In this document: positions 10,541-21,900 of the stretch, one piece after another
Layout: each line of letters begins with the position of its first letter
Position numbering within the stretch: position 1 is the stretch's first letter
DNA from: Karstenula rhodostoma CBS 690.94
Lineage: Eukaryota; Ascomycota; Dothideomycetes; Pleosporales; Didymosphaeriaceae
Direction: 5' to 3'
Assembly: GCA_010093485.1 (NCBI GenBank)
Contig: MU001507.1
Coordinates: 880,844 to 944,843, forward strand
DNA: 64,000 bases
Notes under the pieces: model-generated
Seen by the model: only the letters and a program-made list of their open reading frames with translations
What the model was told of the DNA's origin: nothing
The model's database searches: none
Position numbers and translations under genes: made by a program

Positions 10541-11624
10541 CTACGGATCGTAATCTGGCGACAGCATGCTATCCTGCATGTGTCTTTGTCTCATGGTGAG
10601 ATTGCCACCGTCAAATATGGACAATGCTATCGCAGTGTTCAGGAGCTCCGCGAAAGGCTGCGCGGTATCATATGCGGATCTGAAAAGCACGTCAGCACCA
10701 CTTTTGCGATCAAGTCACCATCTCTTCAAAGAGAAACTTACACTCCAACAATACTGGTAGCATCCATCAGTTTTGACCGCCTCACCGCAAAGCCAGCGCC
10801 AACTCCCTCTGTCCAATACTCCCCCGGCCCATTTTTCAGTGCATGCCCAGCCTTCCATGTCAGCGCCCGACAAGCCTCAGCATTCATCTTGATGTCGCCC
10901 AGTTTGTCGACAACAGCCTGGCGCTCAAGACAAGAAGTGGCGGTGCGCCCCGGCGGCTATACACTTTTGCGAACGCCAGCGCGGCATCAACCACCGCCCT
11001 CGTAACGCCATGGCGCCTACGAGGACTCCCGTATTGTCGAATGAAGACCGCACAGACTCTACTGCCTGGGGGCCGGGACCGTAGAGGGTATTCGCCTGAG
11101 GTACGCGCAGGTCAGTGAAGCGAGCGTGAGCACCCGAGTAGGACTTATGCCCCATGGTCGAGAGGTGATGTACTACCTTGAACGAGGCGTCGCCGTTGCG
11201 GACGATACCTGCGTGACTTACCAGCACGATGGCGATTTTTTCCTTCGCATCTCCCCCTTCGCGAGGAGGTGTCGTCGCATCGCGACACACAACAGTTTGG
11301 AGATTTGCCCACAGTCGTCCCATGCAACACAATTAGCCCCCTATACCTTCTTCCTGCCAACCACCCACTCCTCTTCCTCTCCGCTCGGATCCGCTGCGTA
11401 ACACTCTTCCACACGCAGCGCTGCTTCTACGAGAGAGCCGCCTGTGCCGCCAAGCGGGGACGCGATTTGGGTTTTGATCGGGCTGCGGGTTACGGCTTCT
11501 TCGTAACGTGCCGGTGCAACGATTTTGTTGGGAAGTGGAGGAGGAGAGAGGGTCGCGAGGGGATAAGAACATCGCGGTCGCGGACGCCGGATTTGGTGGG
11601 CGAGAGGTGGAAGTCTATGAACAT
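10541..11624 (-). pseudogene. Decayed acyl-CoA dehydrogenase gene
   Basis: Read from 11624, the start MFIDFHLSPTKSGVRD is the usual N-terminus of fungal acyl-CoA dehydrogenase-like proteins. It is followed in shifting frames by EEAVTRSPIKTQIASPLGGTGG, LVEAALRVEECYAADPS, EEEWVVGRK, ANCVAWDDCG, LQTVVCRDATTPP, ASFKVVHHLSTMGHKS, FDNTGVLVGAMAL, RAVVDAALAFAKVYSRR, KLGDIKMNAEACRALTWKAG, DATSIVGV and SAYDTAQPFAELLNTAIALS, closing with SPDYDP and a TAG at 10541. Lesions: a jump from AADPS directly to the EEEWVV segment (about 100 residues of the middle domain missing, near 11385), a TAG at 11341-11343 where the family has Trp, and single-base losses near 11308, 11001 and 10926, with probable further ones near 10780. 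The last intron (10680..10741, GTAAGT...CTGAC...CAG) is intact. Homology is clear; the protein cannot be made. Confidence 0.85.
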
Positions 11625-12001
11625 GGTGGAAATAATCTGTACGGTAGAGGTGCTGAAGGGAGCTATGATAGTGAGAAAAGTATGCATATACACGTGCAGC
11701 CCTGCTTCCAAGTGCTATGTTTTGATGTAAGACGTTTAACAAGGGCCAAGATGCCTGCCGGGTATACAGTACGAGTCGCAACCCAGCCCACAACGCGATC
11801 CTCGCATGCTCTGTCGTCGACCTAGTTCGCTCCACCTCAGCTTCTCAGAACGTACGACTACCATTCGGGAGATCTATACTGTAGCTTTCCGCTCTAAGCC
11901 CTAACAAGTAACAAGATGAATTCGTATTCGAAGAGCAAGGACCCCGCTTCGAGGCTGGCATGCAGAAAGTATCCCCGCACACGCTCAGCCCGGCCCGTCC
12001 A
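11625..12001. other. Intergenic
   Basis: Former promoter side of the dehydrogenase relic and 3' side of the permease. No feature recognised. Confidence 0.5.
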
Positions 12002-13988
12002 TCAGCAAAGTATATTCCACACTTTCTTCCACCTCGGCCACTGCGCCTGCTCCGCCCTCTCCTCGGCCAGCAAAGCCGGCAGATTCATCTCCCTCCGCCC
12101 AGACGTAACATCGATCTCGTCGATGCGCTTGAAGTGCGTCTTCTTCACGAATTTGAAGATGAGGTAGCACGCGATGACGATCGGCGCGGCGAGGTAGGCC
12201 TTGAACCAGTTCTCTACGAGTTCGGAGGTAGTCATCTCAGCGTATCCGACGGGGGCAAAGCCAGTCCAGAACTGTGCGACGAGGACGAGCCCGTTGAAGA
12301 TGAGACCCGCCCAGGAGCCGTAGACGGTGGCCTGCGACTTGAAGGCCAGCTCGTCGAGCGTGTGGCCGCGGTGCGCCCACGCCTGGCGGAAGCGGATGTG
12401 GCAGAGGCAGATGGAGCCCCAGTTGAAGATGGCGGAGAGGCCTGAGATGGCCATCATCCACGCAAAGGCCTTGTCGCTGGTGTCGGAGCCGGCGGCCACG
12501 ATGTACGAGATGAAGCCGAAGGCGGAGGAGAAGAGGATGGCGACGAGGGGGCGGCCGGAGCGGTCGATGTAGCCGAAGATCTTGGGGGCTTGGCCGCGGT
12601 CGGCGAGGGCGGCGATGGTGCGCGAGGCCCCGTAGATGGAGGAGTTGCCCACCGAGAGAACGGCGATGAGGATGACGACGTTCATGATGGAGGGGACGAC
12701 GTTAATGCCGGCGTTGCGTACGGCTATGACGAAGGGCGAGGCGTTGGCGTCGGTCGAGGCCCCGAGCAGCTTCTCGTCGTTGTAGGGTACCAAGCATCCG
12801 ACGATTGTCAGTGAAACCATGTAGAACTAATGCGGTAAGCTTCTGTCTGACAGTGAGGGGGGGTTTTAGTGGGAGCGTTCATACCAGCGTGATTCTCCAA
12901 AACACCTGCTTCACAGCCTTGGGCAGAGTCTTGCGTGGGTTCTCCGTCTCAGCAGCGCACAGTCCGACCAGTTCGGTTCCCTGGAAAGAGAAGGCAGCAG
13001 TCACAAAGACGGAACAAAGGCCCTTGAAGCCGTTGTTGAAAGCTCCGGGATTGTACCTGGGATAGTGAGCAACCGCACCTTCGAAGCAAGCTTTCAACGC
13101 CATCTTACCAGTACTTGGCTCCCATATAACCATTACCACCGGGAACACCACCCGTGTCAATGATGATACCAAGGATGATAAAGCCTATGATGGCTGTAAC
13201 CTTTATAATGGAAAACACAAACTCTGCTTCTCCGTACCCCTTGACGCCGAACAAGTTGATGGAGATAATGACGAAGAGGAAGATGGTGACCCATGCGGCT
13301 GCGTTCGTCTCTCTCGCACCGCTCCAGAACTGGAGCGTGATGGAGGCGGCGACGATCTCGAGGGGGAGCGTCACGAGCCAGGAGAGGGCGTAGCTATTCA
13401 ACATCAGTCAAAGACTCAAGAATGCAGGCGCTGGGTCAGCAGACGTACTTCCAAGCCATCGCAAAACCCCAGGCTGGATCCAAGAAACGGGAAGCATAGA
13501 CTGCGAAAGATCCTGCGACTGGGAAGGCAACTGCAAGTTCACCTAGCGCTTGGATTGTGCAGAAAAGCATCATGCCGATGAGCCCGTATGCCAGGATCAG
13601 AGACGCGGGACCACCGGCCGACAAAGCAGAACCCGAGCCGACGAAGAGACCAGTACCTAGGACATCTGGTCAGTTTTCTCTACAAGGATTTGGTGGTCGG
13701 ATACATACCGATAGAACCGCCAATGGCAATCATCTGCAAGTGTCTATCCTTGAGTTTCATACTCAGCGCGGGCTCAGCGGGCGGCTGCTCCGGCAGCGGG
13801 CGTCCCTCGTCGTCGAGAGCCTCGGTCACGACGCGGGCATTCGGATTCCTCTTGAAGCTGTCCCTGAAGTTCTCCCACTTGGTCCCCGACTTGACCTCGG
13901 TCTCGCCGTAGCCATGGTGGGCCCCCGAAGCAACCGAGGGCGAGCTGTACCCCTTCTCTCTCCCGCCTTCAAGGTCGACGTCGGCCAT
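12002..13988 (-). CDS. Amino-acid permease (AAT/YAT family)
   Basis: Five exons (13709..13988, 13449..13656, 13109..13393, 12885..13056, 12002..12826) give 589 aa, in frame throughout. A hydrophilic N-terminus of about 85 residues is followed by [27 protein letters not shown], the signature first transmembrane segment of fungal amino-acid permeases. The rest includes [34 protein letters not shown], the [26 protein letters not shown] loop (the conserved FxGTELVG-x-AAE motif) and about 12 hydrophobic segments in all. It imports amino acids by proton symport at the plasma membrane. Substrate range cannot be told from sequence. The start is placed at the ATG of MADVDLEGG; the upstream GTG codon is not a start. 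The long 5' region carries a TATA-like element and GATA sites. Confidence 0.95.
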
Positions 13989-15290
13989 CTCGGTTAGCAC
14001 ACGACTCGTATGTCGTGATCAAGAGGTGAGGTGGGCTGAGGTGCAGGACAGGCCCAGCAAATGCGTCGAGCAGAGTTCCAGGGCCTCGATACTTATAACG
14101 GCGTGTCGCAGGCTGGGTAGGCGTCCCTCTGCGTTCTGCGCGGCCCGTACGTCAAGGCGGCGGGAGAGGCGCACGAGATGGCGACGATCGCATGTGGTTC
14201 GGGCCTACTCTTATCAAGGGCATGCAGCAGGCCTCGCGCAGTGAAGCCATGACCAGACCCCCCATGGCGAAGTGGGGAGCGTGATTGGCGCGCCGTGCCC
14301 TTCCCCACACGCAGCTATCAAGCTTTGACCAAGCAGGCACAAGCTTCGCCTCGCCGCAGCTGCGATAACGGCATGGGGGGACGTGTTCGTTGCGTGATTC
14401 TATTGCGAGTGCGATAGGCCGCTGTTCGGGTCGGTAATAACGAGCGAAGCCAGAGCGCGCCCCGAGCATGCCCTTCACACGCGGAGAGGGCGAGACATTA
14501 CATGATAAGCAGCGTCCGCAGTGTTTCCCAATCATCCCCCCTCGCTATCGCCGAATCCAACGACGTCGTAACATGCAACCTGGATCCGCTTCGTCCGAGC
14601 TGGACCCATGGTTGGAGATTGCATGTTTTGTACAGAGACCAGAGAAGGGAGCGACGGCTTGAGCGTTGCCAAGGTGCGAGTCCGGCTTGGCCTACTTGAC
14701 ACTTTGCCCCCTTGAAGAAATTCCGAATGTGGCTCGTGCGCCGGTCCGATCGGTCCGAGAGCTATTCCCTTTGCTGTTCTGACAACCTTCAGGTAGACTA
14801 AGACGTCACGCACAATGTGTGCAGCGTCGTTACACGCTCGTGCTTGGGCCAGTAGTATTCTGCAAAAGGGCATAATCTACCACATTAAAGCTCCTAGGAG
14901 CTGCGAGTCCAACATACAATAGTCCTTCGCAATCCAACAATACGTCCGACTGCTTCAACCACCCGACACCCTCGACCACGCCGCCTGAACTCGTCCGACA
15001 CCTCATCTTGTCCAGGGTCGACGTGTAAACGGATGGGACTTTGCAGCATGTGTCCGCGCCAGGGATCGCGGTCGCGGCCATGAGCTCAACCTGTTCTCCC
15101 ACGCCCGGATTGCTTGAGTGTATTGGCTCGCATGTTGAGGAACCCCTGCGCTCGTACCCACTCCCGACGAGACGTGTGCCTGTGAGCGCTCGCTTAGTCC
15201 AAGTGGAGGGCTTTCATGCTCCCACGTCTCCCTACACAAAGCTTATAAGCACAACCCCGGAGAAGAACAGCGATGAAGATCAAGGTGGAC
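13989..15290. other. Long upstream region of the permease
   Basis: 1.3 kb without a supported gene. Reading toward the permease it contains two GATAAG-type sequences (14210-14215 on the minus strand, 14504-14509 on the plus strand), the core bound by AreA/Nit2 nitrogen regulators, and a TATAAG at about 14092-14097, roughly 105 bases before the start codon. Function of these sites is inferred from motif only. Confidence 0.5.
14092..14097 (-). promoter_or_regulatory. TATA-like element of the permease
   Basis: TATAAG on the minus strand about 105 bases upstream of the permease ATG at 13988, a plausible distance for a fungal core promoter including its 5' UTR. A motif of this size can occur by chance. 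Confidence 0.4.
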
Positions 15291-17482
15291 TTAATCTTCA
15301 TCAAATATCTGCAGAACGTTCTCCAGTATGGTGATGATGACCCGAGCTTGAAGCCCGGCATCCGCCATGTTGTTGCCTTGATGCGGGCCCATGATCGACG
15401 GTCTGAAAGCGTTAGACAGTGTCTGTAACAAGGACGGGTAGATACTTACGCCCAACAGATACCGAGGTTGGCAGTGCTCATGCGGTTGACCTCGGACGAT
15501 TGCTCTACACGGCGTAGATGCAGCATTATCGCTCGAAGCGTGGCGTAGTTAGGGTCCGGAAGTGCGTTGATCAGCGCATGCATCGAGTCCCGCCGCATCG
15601 TGTCGTCATCGAGGCGTGCTGCATCAATGAACTTGTTGTAGAAGTCCCGTGTCAAGAGAGGGTCGGGAAGCTCGCGAAAGAACTGTTTCAACAGACCGGC
15701 AACACTATTGACGTCGTGTTGAAAAGCCTCGGGATTGCGGAAGTCGACCTGGGTTGCATCTGTTTTGTGTTAGCCGCTGGATCCAAACCTTGATTGGGGC
15801 GCATACCACTGTCAAATAGGGCCTTCATGTGCTGGATATGCGATGAAGTGCCCGGAATGCGGTAGATGCCTTCAACTTCCAGACCATACAAATCAACAGC
15901 CTGGATGCACTGATATACAACCAAAGGTACTGGCGAGCCATCTCTAGCAAACAATTGATCGAGAGTGACTCCGAATACTGGATTCGTTGGAGGACTGACA
16001 GGACTGTGCAATACTCCGCTCGACTGTTGCGCCGCCACTTGGCCAGAAGGGCCTCTGGGATAGTCGGGTTGTGCATAAGGATTCTGCCCAACGGGAGAGT
16101 AGGGCGTAGCGTTTGATTGCGGATGTGTCTGCTGTAGTTGCGGGGGTTGTTGCTGGTAGCCTGTATTGTAAGTTTGGTAGCTTGGTTGCTGAGCAGGCCC
16201 GGTGGGATAAGAGGGCTCATGCTGCGTCGGCGATGAGACTGATTCATTCGGCTGCAGACCATACGCAGGTGGAGGCTGATTTTGTAACGATGTCCGGCGG
16301 TCTCCACCGGCGGCAGGAGGTGGGGTGGGCTGAGCTGTCTTAGGAGCCTGCGTAGGATGCTTGATGTACTGCAAGTCTGTCCGCACGGATGGTACCTTGG
16401 AGGCGTGCTTCAAGACGTAGTCGTCGAAGTCTCTCTCGTTGTGGATTTGGTAGATGAGCTGGTTGATGCTTGGGGGCGGTTGAGACGTGCTGCCCTTGAG
16501 AGACTGAGGACTGACAACCTGACCGTTGTTCACAACGAGCTTCTCGTTGAAAGAAGCGTACTTCTGCATTTCCATGGTCAAAGCCGCGTCGATCTCCTTG
16601 ATCAGATCGACCATGGCAGTGACCGCCTGGGGCCGTGTGGTAGATACCAATTCTTTGCGGTACGACTGTGCAGTCTGAACTTTGCTCAGATAGTCTTGGT
16701 CGGCAGCCTGAACCTTGCGGTGCAGGTCCTCCTCGTGCTGGGCGGCCGACTTGGGTCCCTTGAGACCGAACTTCCTGCCAGCGCCAGTGTCACCAGTCTT
16801 GACGCGGTCGAGATCTTCTGAAAGTTGGTCGTACTTGGCCTTGGCCTTTTCCACCAACTTCTCGGCATCCTGGACCTTTGCCTCGGCGGCCAGACCCTGC
16901 TGCTTCCACGTCTTCCGGCTGGCGTCCATCTTGTTAGCCAGCTGCAGCAGGTTCTCGTGCATGGCGTGGAGCGCGAGGCCAAACTGCGTGCCGTTGTCGC
17001 CGATGCGCTCGTTGGCGTGCATGACGAGCTCGAACTGTGTCTGGTAGCTCTCGTGGCGGCCGTCGGGCTTGCGAATGCCGTCGAGGGTCGAGCGGCTGAG
17101 CTTCTTCAGGCTGTTCGCGTGCTCCTCCTCCATGGCCCCGCGGCGCTTCAGAAAGCTTGCGAAGTCCTGCCATGTCAGTATGCGGATACACAGGTTGGGC
17201 AGCACCACGTACCCGAGCGCTTGCGATGCTCGCCTTGAGGCGGTTCAGCAGCGTGTTGACGCCAATATCCGAGTGCAATACGTCATGGACTTTCTGCTGT
17301 ATCTGCGCATCTGGGGCGTCCTGCTTGGGCTCCTGCGCGTGGGCGACAGGCGCGGGTTCGACTGGCGATGCAGGTCCATCTTCCGCATTGCCGTTGGCAT
17401 CGTGCAGAATAGACGCTGTATTGAAGTCTGGATTGAAGCTGTCAGTGCTCTCCATAGGCGGTAGCGAGGGTGGGGCGGCCAT
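15291..17482 (-). CDS. rgd1: F-BAR and RhoGAP protein, Rgd1 type
   Basis: Four exons (17213..17482, 15807..17166, 15450..15759, 15291..15402) give 683 aa, close to yeast Rgd1. After an acidic N-terminus, the F-BAR domain runs from about residue 75 to 320 (DFASFLKRRGAMEEEHANSLKKL, a diagnostic start, then long helices with KAKAKYDQLSEDLDR). A Pro/Gln/Tyr-rich linker follows. The RhoGAP domain runs from about residue 450 to the end: FGVTLDQLFARDGSPVP, the arginine-finger motif GLEVEGIYRIPG, GLLKQFFRELPDPLLT and STANLGICWAPSIMG. The protein stimulates GTP hydrolysis on Rho GTPases at curved plasma membrane. Each intron has a good branch point. The start lies 205 bases from the divergent gene at 17688. 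Confidence 0.95.
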
Positions 17483-17687
17483 GGCGGTTCGTGGTGTTTG
17501 CTAGGCAAGGTGCGAAGCTCGTGCGGTGGTAGACGCTGCAGTCGTTCGTGGCGCAGCGCGTCTGCGCTTGCTGGCTTGACGTACTCGTACCTCGACTCCA
17601 CTCCACTCACCCCGCCATCCCGCCAGCCCGTGCGAACGCCTGCGCTTGACACTTTGACATCGCCCTTGACACGAAACACCACCCACA

Positions 17688-18585
17688 ATGACATCCTCTA
17701 ACGGCCTACCAGATGAGGTCACCGTCTGTCTGCAAAATGCTCGCTTCGTATGTCCCTTGGCTTTCAGTATCGAGACCACTGTTGACCTCTTGCAGCTCCA
17801 TCTCGCAACCTCCGCCGACAATGTCCCGCATATCTCCCTCATGAACTACACCTACCTGCCCTCGACGCCCTACTCTCCACATCCCACCATAATCATGACC
17901 ACGCCGCCCTCATCCCAAAAAACCCACAATCTAGAGTCCAATCCGCTCGTCTCGTTACTCGGTAAGTCACACCAGTGCACAAGGTGTTCATTGCGCCTCT
18001 TGATCTCAAACTTCCCCCAAAAGAGTTCGACATCTCTGAAAAGACCAACGAGCCATGCCTATCCCCCGCCATTCACCAGAATCACACTGACGTCCTCCCT
18101 CCATAGTCCACGACTGGGTATCCCACCGCCCCCCAACCCTCGACGCGCGCAACCGCTCGCCCTCGCCCGCCCGCCGCAACCCGCGCTCCGGCTCCCTCGC
18201 CGAGCTCCTCCTCGGCATGAACACCGCCTCCCTCAGCAGAATCAGCACCACAATCAACGGCCTCGCCGCCATAATACCCAGCGGCAGCGACGAGGAGGCT
18301 TGGTACAAGGCGCAACATCTTGCGAACAATACTTTTGGCCCGAGCGAGGATTCCTACTCCAGCTCGCCGGTGGGCGGGCTTTGGGGTGGCGGGGGCCTGG
18401 AGCGGCAGCGGCAGGATGAGGAGACGGTGGAGGGGGATGGCGGAACGAGGTGTTATGTCGAGGGGGAGGAGGTGAGGGTGGTGGTTGTAACGATTCGGGA
18501 TGGGAGGGTAGCGGATTGGAAGGGCCAGGTCAGAGATTGGGTTGTCGGCGATGTTGGCGGATCGGTGTTGGCAAATGGCGTTTGA
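17688..18585 (+). CDS. Pyridoxamine 5'-phosphate oxidase-like FMN-binding split-barrel protein
   Basis: Two exons (17688..17961, 18107..18585) give 250 aa; the 145-nt intron is one of the longest in the window. The N-terminal part, LHLATSADNVPHISLMNYTYLP, is the first strands of the FMN-binding split barrel, with HPTIIMTTPPSSQKTHNL continuing the fold and NPLVSLLVHDW following. The usual fungal proteins of this type are about 200-250 aa and share this order. The exact substrate is unknown; vitamin B6 oxidase activity itself is not demonstrated by the sequence. The second exon carries a glycine-rich insert (SSSPVGGLWGGGG) that is probably a loop. Divergent from RGD1. Confidence 0.85.
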
Positions 18586-18964
18586 TCCTCGGAAGCTGTA
18601 CGATGCCTGCACAGGCGCATTCGAGGGCTGTGTGACGATTATGCAAAACATAAGAAGCTGTATTCTCTACGCTATGTCACTCTCACGCTGGGAGCTCTGA
18701 CTGGAATACTGTGTGGTTAATCCACTCTACCCTTCTACCAGTCAACCCTTTCATGTGTACCGTAATGTATATATAACATGCTTCATACCCCCCAATACAC
18801 CCGAGGCATGTAGTGATGCTAAATCAGTCCAAGATGCCCGCACATCCGCGGGGCTCGTCCAATCCTGCCCGTAACTCCGTCGCTATGCTGACCACCGCTT
18901 TTGAATACATGCCGTACCGTCAATGTTGAAAAGATACCCTCCCTAATCCACACAATGCCTGCAC
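18586..18964. other. Convergent 3' regions
   Basis: Between the ends of the split-barrel gene and MED12. AT-rich sequence around 18765-18785 (GTATATATAACATG) may hold polyadenylation signals. No gene seen. Confidence 0.5.
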
Positions 18965-21900
18965 TCAGGCTTTCCTAGCTCCGAACAGACTGAGACTGAT
19001 TGCCGTCTCGTTCCCGCCCCCGCCTACGTTGCTTCCACTTTCCGGAAGCACCTCCCATCTGCTTAACTTGTATGGCACAGGTTTCGTATCCACTCTTTCC
19101 TGCTTCACACCGCTGGCCTTCGTTGTCTTCGCCGGTTGGCTTTGCATCGAAGGAGTCCTCTGTAACTGAGGACTGATGGTACTTTGGCGCTGTTGCGCCA
19201 TAGCTTGCATCTGCTGCATCTGCTGCAGCTGGGAAGCTGAACTGTTTTGCCCGCTGGATCCCATCCGCTGAAGCTGCTGTGAGAGCATATTGTGGGGTTG
19301 CTGGTGCTGCGGATATCGCCCCTGCATTTGATTTTGCGGTTGCTGCTGAGTATTCGACGGCCTCCGCGATTGCGCAACCCCAACTCCATATTGCTGCTGA
19401 CCTTGCATTTGTGGTTGAGCAGGATTGGATGCCTGCGTCTGTCTCTGGGGGGAGGATGCCCGTTGCAACGACCTTGTGAGGCCGAGCCAACCATCCTCTT
19501 GAGGATCCCATCCGAAGATAAACGCACATCGGCTATCGTAGGAAGCCTTCGTGTTTGTCGAGCTAACGAGGTTCTTTCGAACTTCTTCGGAGATAGAATC
19601 CGAGAGCAAGACCGAAACATCGAAGATGTATTGAGTAGTCGACGGAAATCCTTGGAGGTGCGGGTGGGTCAGAAGGTTCCGAAGGTTCCACATAAGCGCA
19701 GCTTGATGCTGATGGTTCGCTTTCAGAATCAATACCGGGCTTTGACAAACGATGAGACGAAGTAAAGCATTGAGCCTGTGGCACATTAGTAAACGCGCAA
19801 AAAAAGGGGGAATAGACATCAACTCACCACGAGCACAGATCGGAGGGCAACAGGTTATTCTCGATCGTTGTTTGTTGGTCACGTTTCATCAGTCGGTAGT
19901 CCATCTGGTGCAGGAGCTCGGCGATTCCTTTGAGCCTTTCAACGAGAGGCGCGAGAAGAGAAGATTGCGCTTCTCTTGCGTTGCTCGTTGCGGTAGCGCA
20001 GATGACGTCCAGGAGCCGATGGACAAAAGGTAGCTCATCTAGGCAGTTCCCCTCCTTGTCGTCTAGAGTGACATCGCACAAGAAAGCCGAGAACGTCAAA
20101 ATCTCCTCTTCCGCATGCCCACGTATCTATCGATATTAGTAGCTGCTCATTTGATCGCGGAGTCGTTGCCTACCAAGTCTTTGAGATTGGTGTCCAGCCC
20201 AGACACAAGATCCAACATATATGAGTGATCAAACTCGAGAGTCGACTTCAAAAACTTGATGAATGCCACAGGTAAGCTTTCAATTGGCTGTCCTGTGGTC
20301 GAGACAGATATAAACAAATCTTGAAGTTTCAGCTGACAGAAAGACAAAGAGAGTTGGTCTGCGTATCTGAAGATCGCGGTGGCCTGCTCTTCATGACTCA
20401 ATTTTGACAGATCTAAGTATATCAGTAAGCCTTTAGAAATACACCAATGTGAGATAATCACAGCTACTTACCTAGAGCGTTGAAAGGATCCATGACACGG
20501 TCAAGCAAAGACTTGATACCAGCTTGAGAGACCCCATCCGTGATACGTGCGGATACATCTAGTAAAAATGAGACGCTCTGGAAGTCCACGGCAGCTAAAT
20601 GCCGGAGTACGCCAAGAAGTCGACCATCGGAGAGCACACGAGGCAGCGAGTCTCCGGGGCATGATTCCGGATGGGCACTTATCAACTCAAATGCCCCTTT
20701 GATCAAGTCCAACAGACCGCTGTCTTGTTTTTGACAGAAGGCAACTTGTTTCGTACGGAACTGGTATGAGTTTGAATGTGGTAGTAGATCGCTCAACTCG
20801 TGTCCTGGAAGGATGCTATCCAAACCATTGATCGCAGCGCGGAATGATTCAGCAGGGTGGTTCGGTTGTAAACGTCGCATACAATCCTTTGTCGTCTGTG
20901 CGAAACGAGACAAAGAGAGACATCCAGAGACTACAAGCGGAGGCAGAACGACAGCAAGTATTCGCGGTTCGTGGTCAACCAAGACCGACTGCAGCCATGA
21001 GACAACTATTGCATGAAAAGTGTTCTCTTCAAGGCATTGCAAGCGGCAAAACCATGACGACAGAGCCTCTGGAGGGTAGCTACCTTGACTGGAGCGTTGG
21101 TCAAGATAGGACACAACCTTCTTGAACACTCGGTTCATCGTATGTTGATCCATACTGTTACCGCTGGACAAGATGCGCTCTATCTCATCTTCAGGGTCTG
21201 ACCCTGTGATGTTCTCGATCATGGTGTCCGAAACAGGTGAGCACACGGCGGGAGAGTTCCGCTGGTCGCAACGACTTAGATCATACTCCAGCAGCTGCGT
21301 GAGTTGCGAGTCGACATTTGTCAAGTGTGACAAGGCACTGATACTAAGCAGCAGGTTCCGTTCGGGAAGGCGCATCGCTCGGATCTGAGTATACCTCATG
21401 GCGACTTTCTCGGAAAGCGGATTGAAGGCGCCAATGGCTTTGAAGGCCTTGAAATGGCGACAAAGGGTATCGGCGGAAGCGCTCAGGATGTGCGAGTCAA
21501 ATGAAGTAGCAGATATTCCGACAACATCTGCCAAGATGGATAGGTCCTTGAACTGCTCAAGGTAATGTCGTACGATTTCGAAACAGGAAGACGATATCGT
21601 GCAAACTGAGCCCGCCATGAAGATGCTGCTTTCTTTCATAGGTGCACTACCCATCGTCAGCATCGCCAAACATGACAAGCTTGGCAATACGCACCGATCG
21701 CTGGTCTCAACCATTACGGCGACTTGCCCTCGTAACCAGATAGCTATTTCGAGACACATCGTTCGACTGAGACGCCCAATATCAAGAGAAATTCTACGCA
21801 AGGCTTTAGGATCTGCGAGTGTGAAATCCGTCAGCTGTTGCAGAATGGAATCTTGCGTGTTTAGGATGAGATCGTCCTCCGTGTCGACCAAATAAATCGA

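Noticed and set aside
16357..17238. Plus-strand frames of 137-154 codons over RGD1
   Set aside because: Antisense shadows of the F-BAR coding sequence, rich in V/L as expected from its complement.
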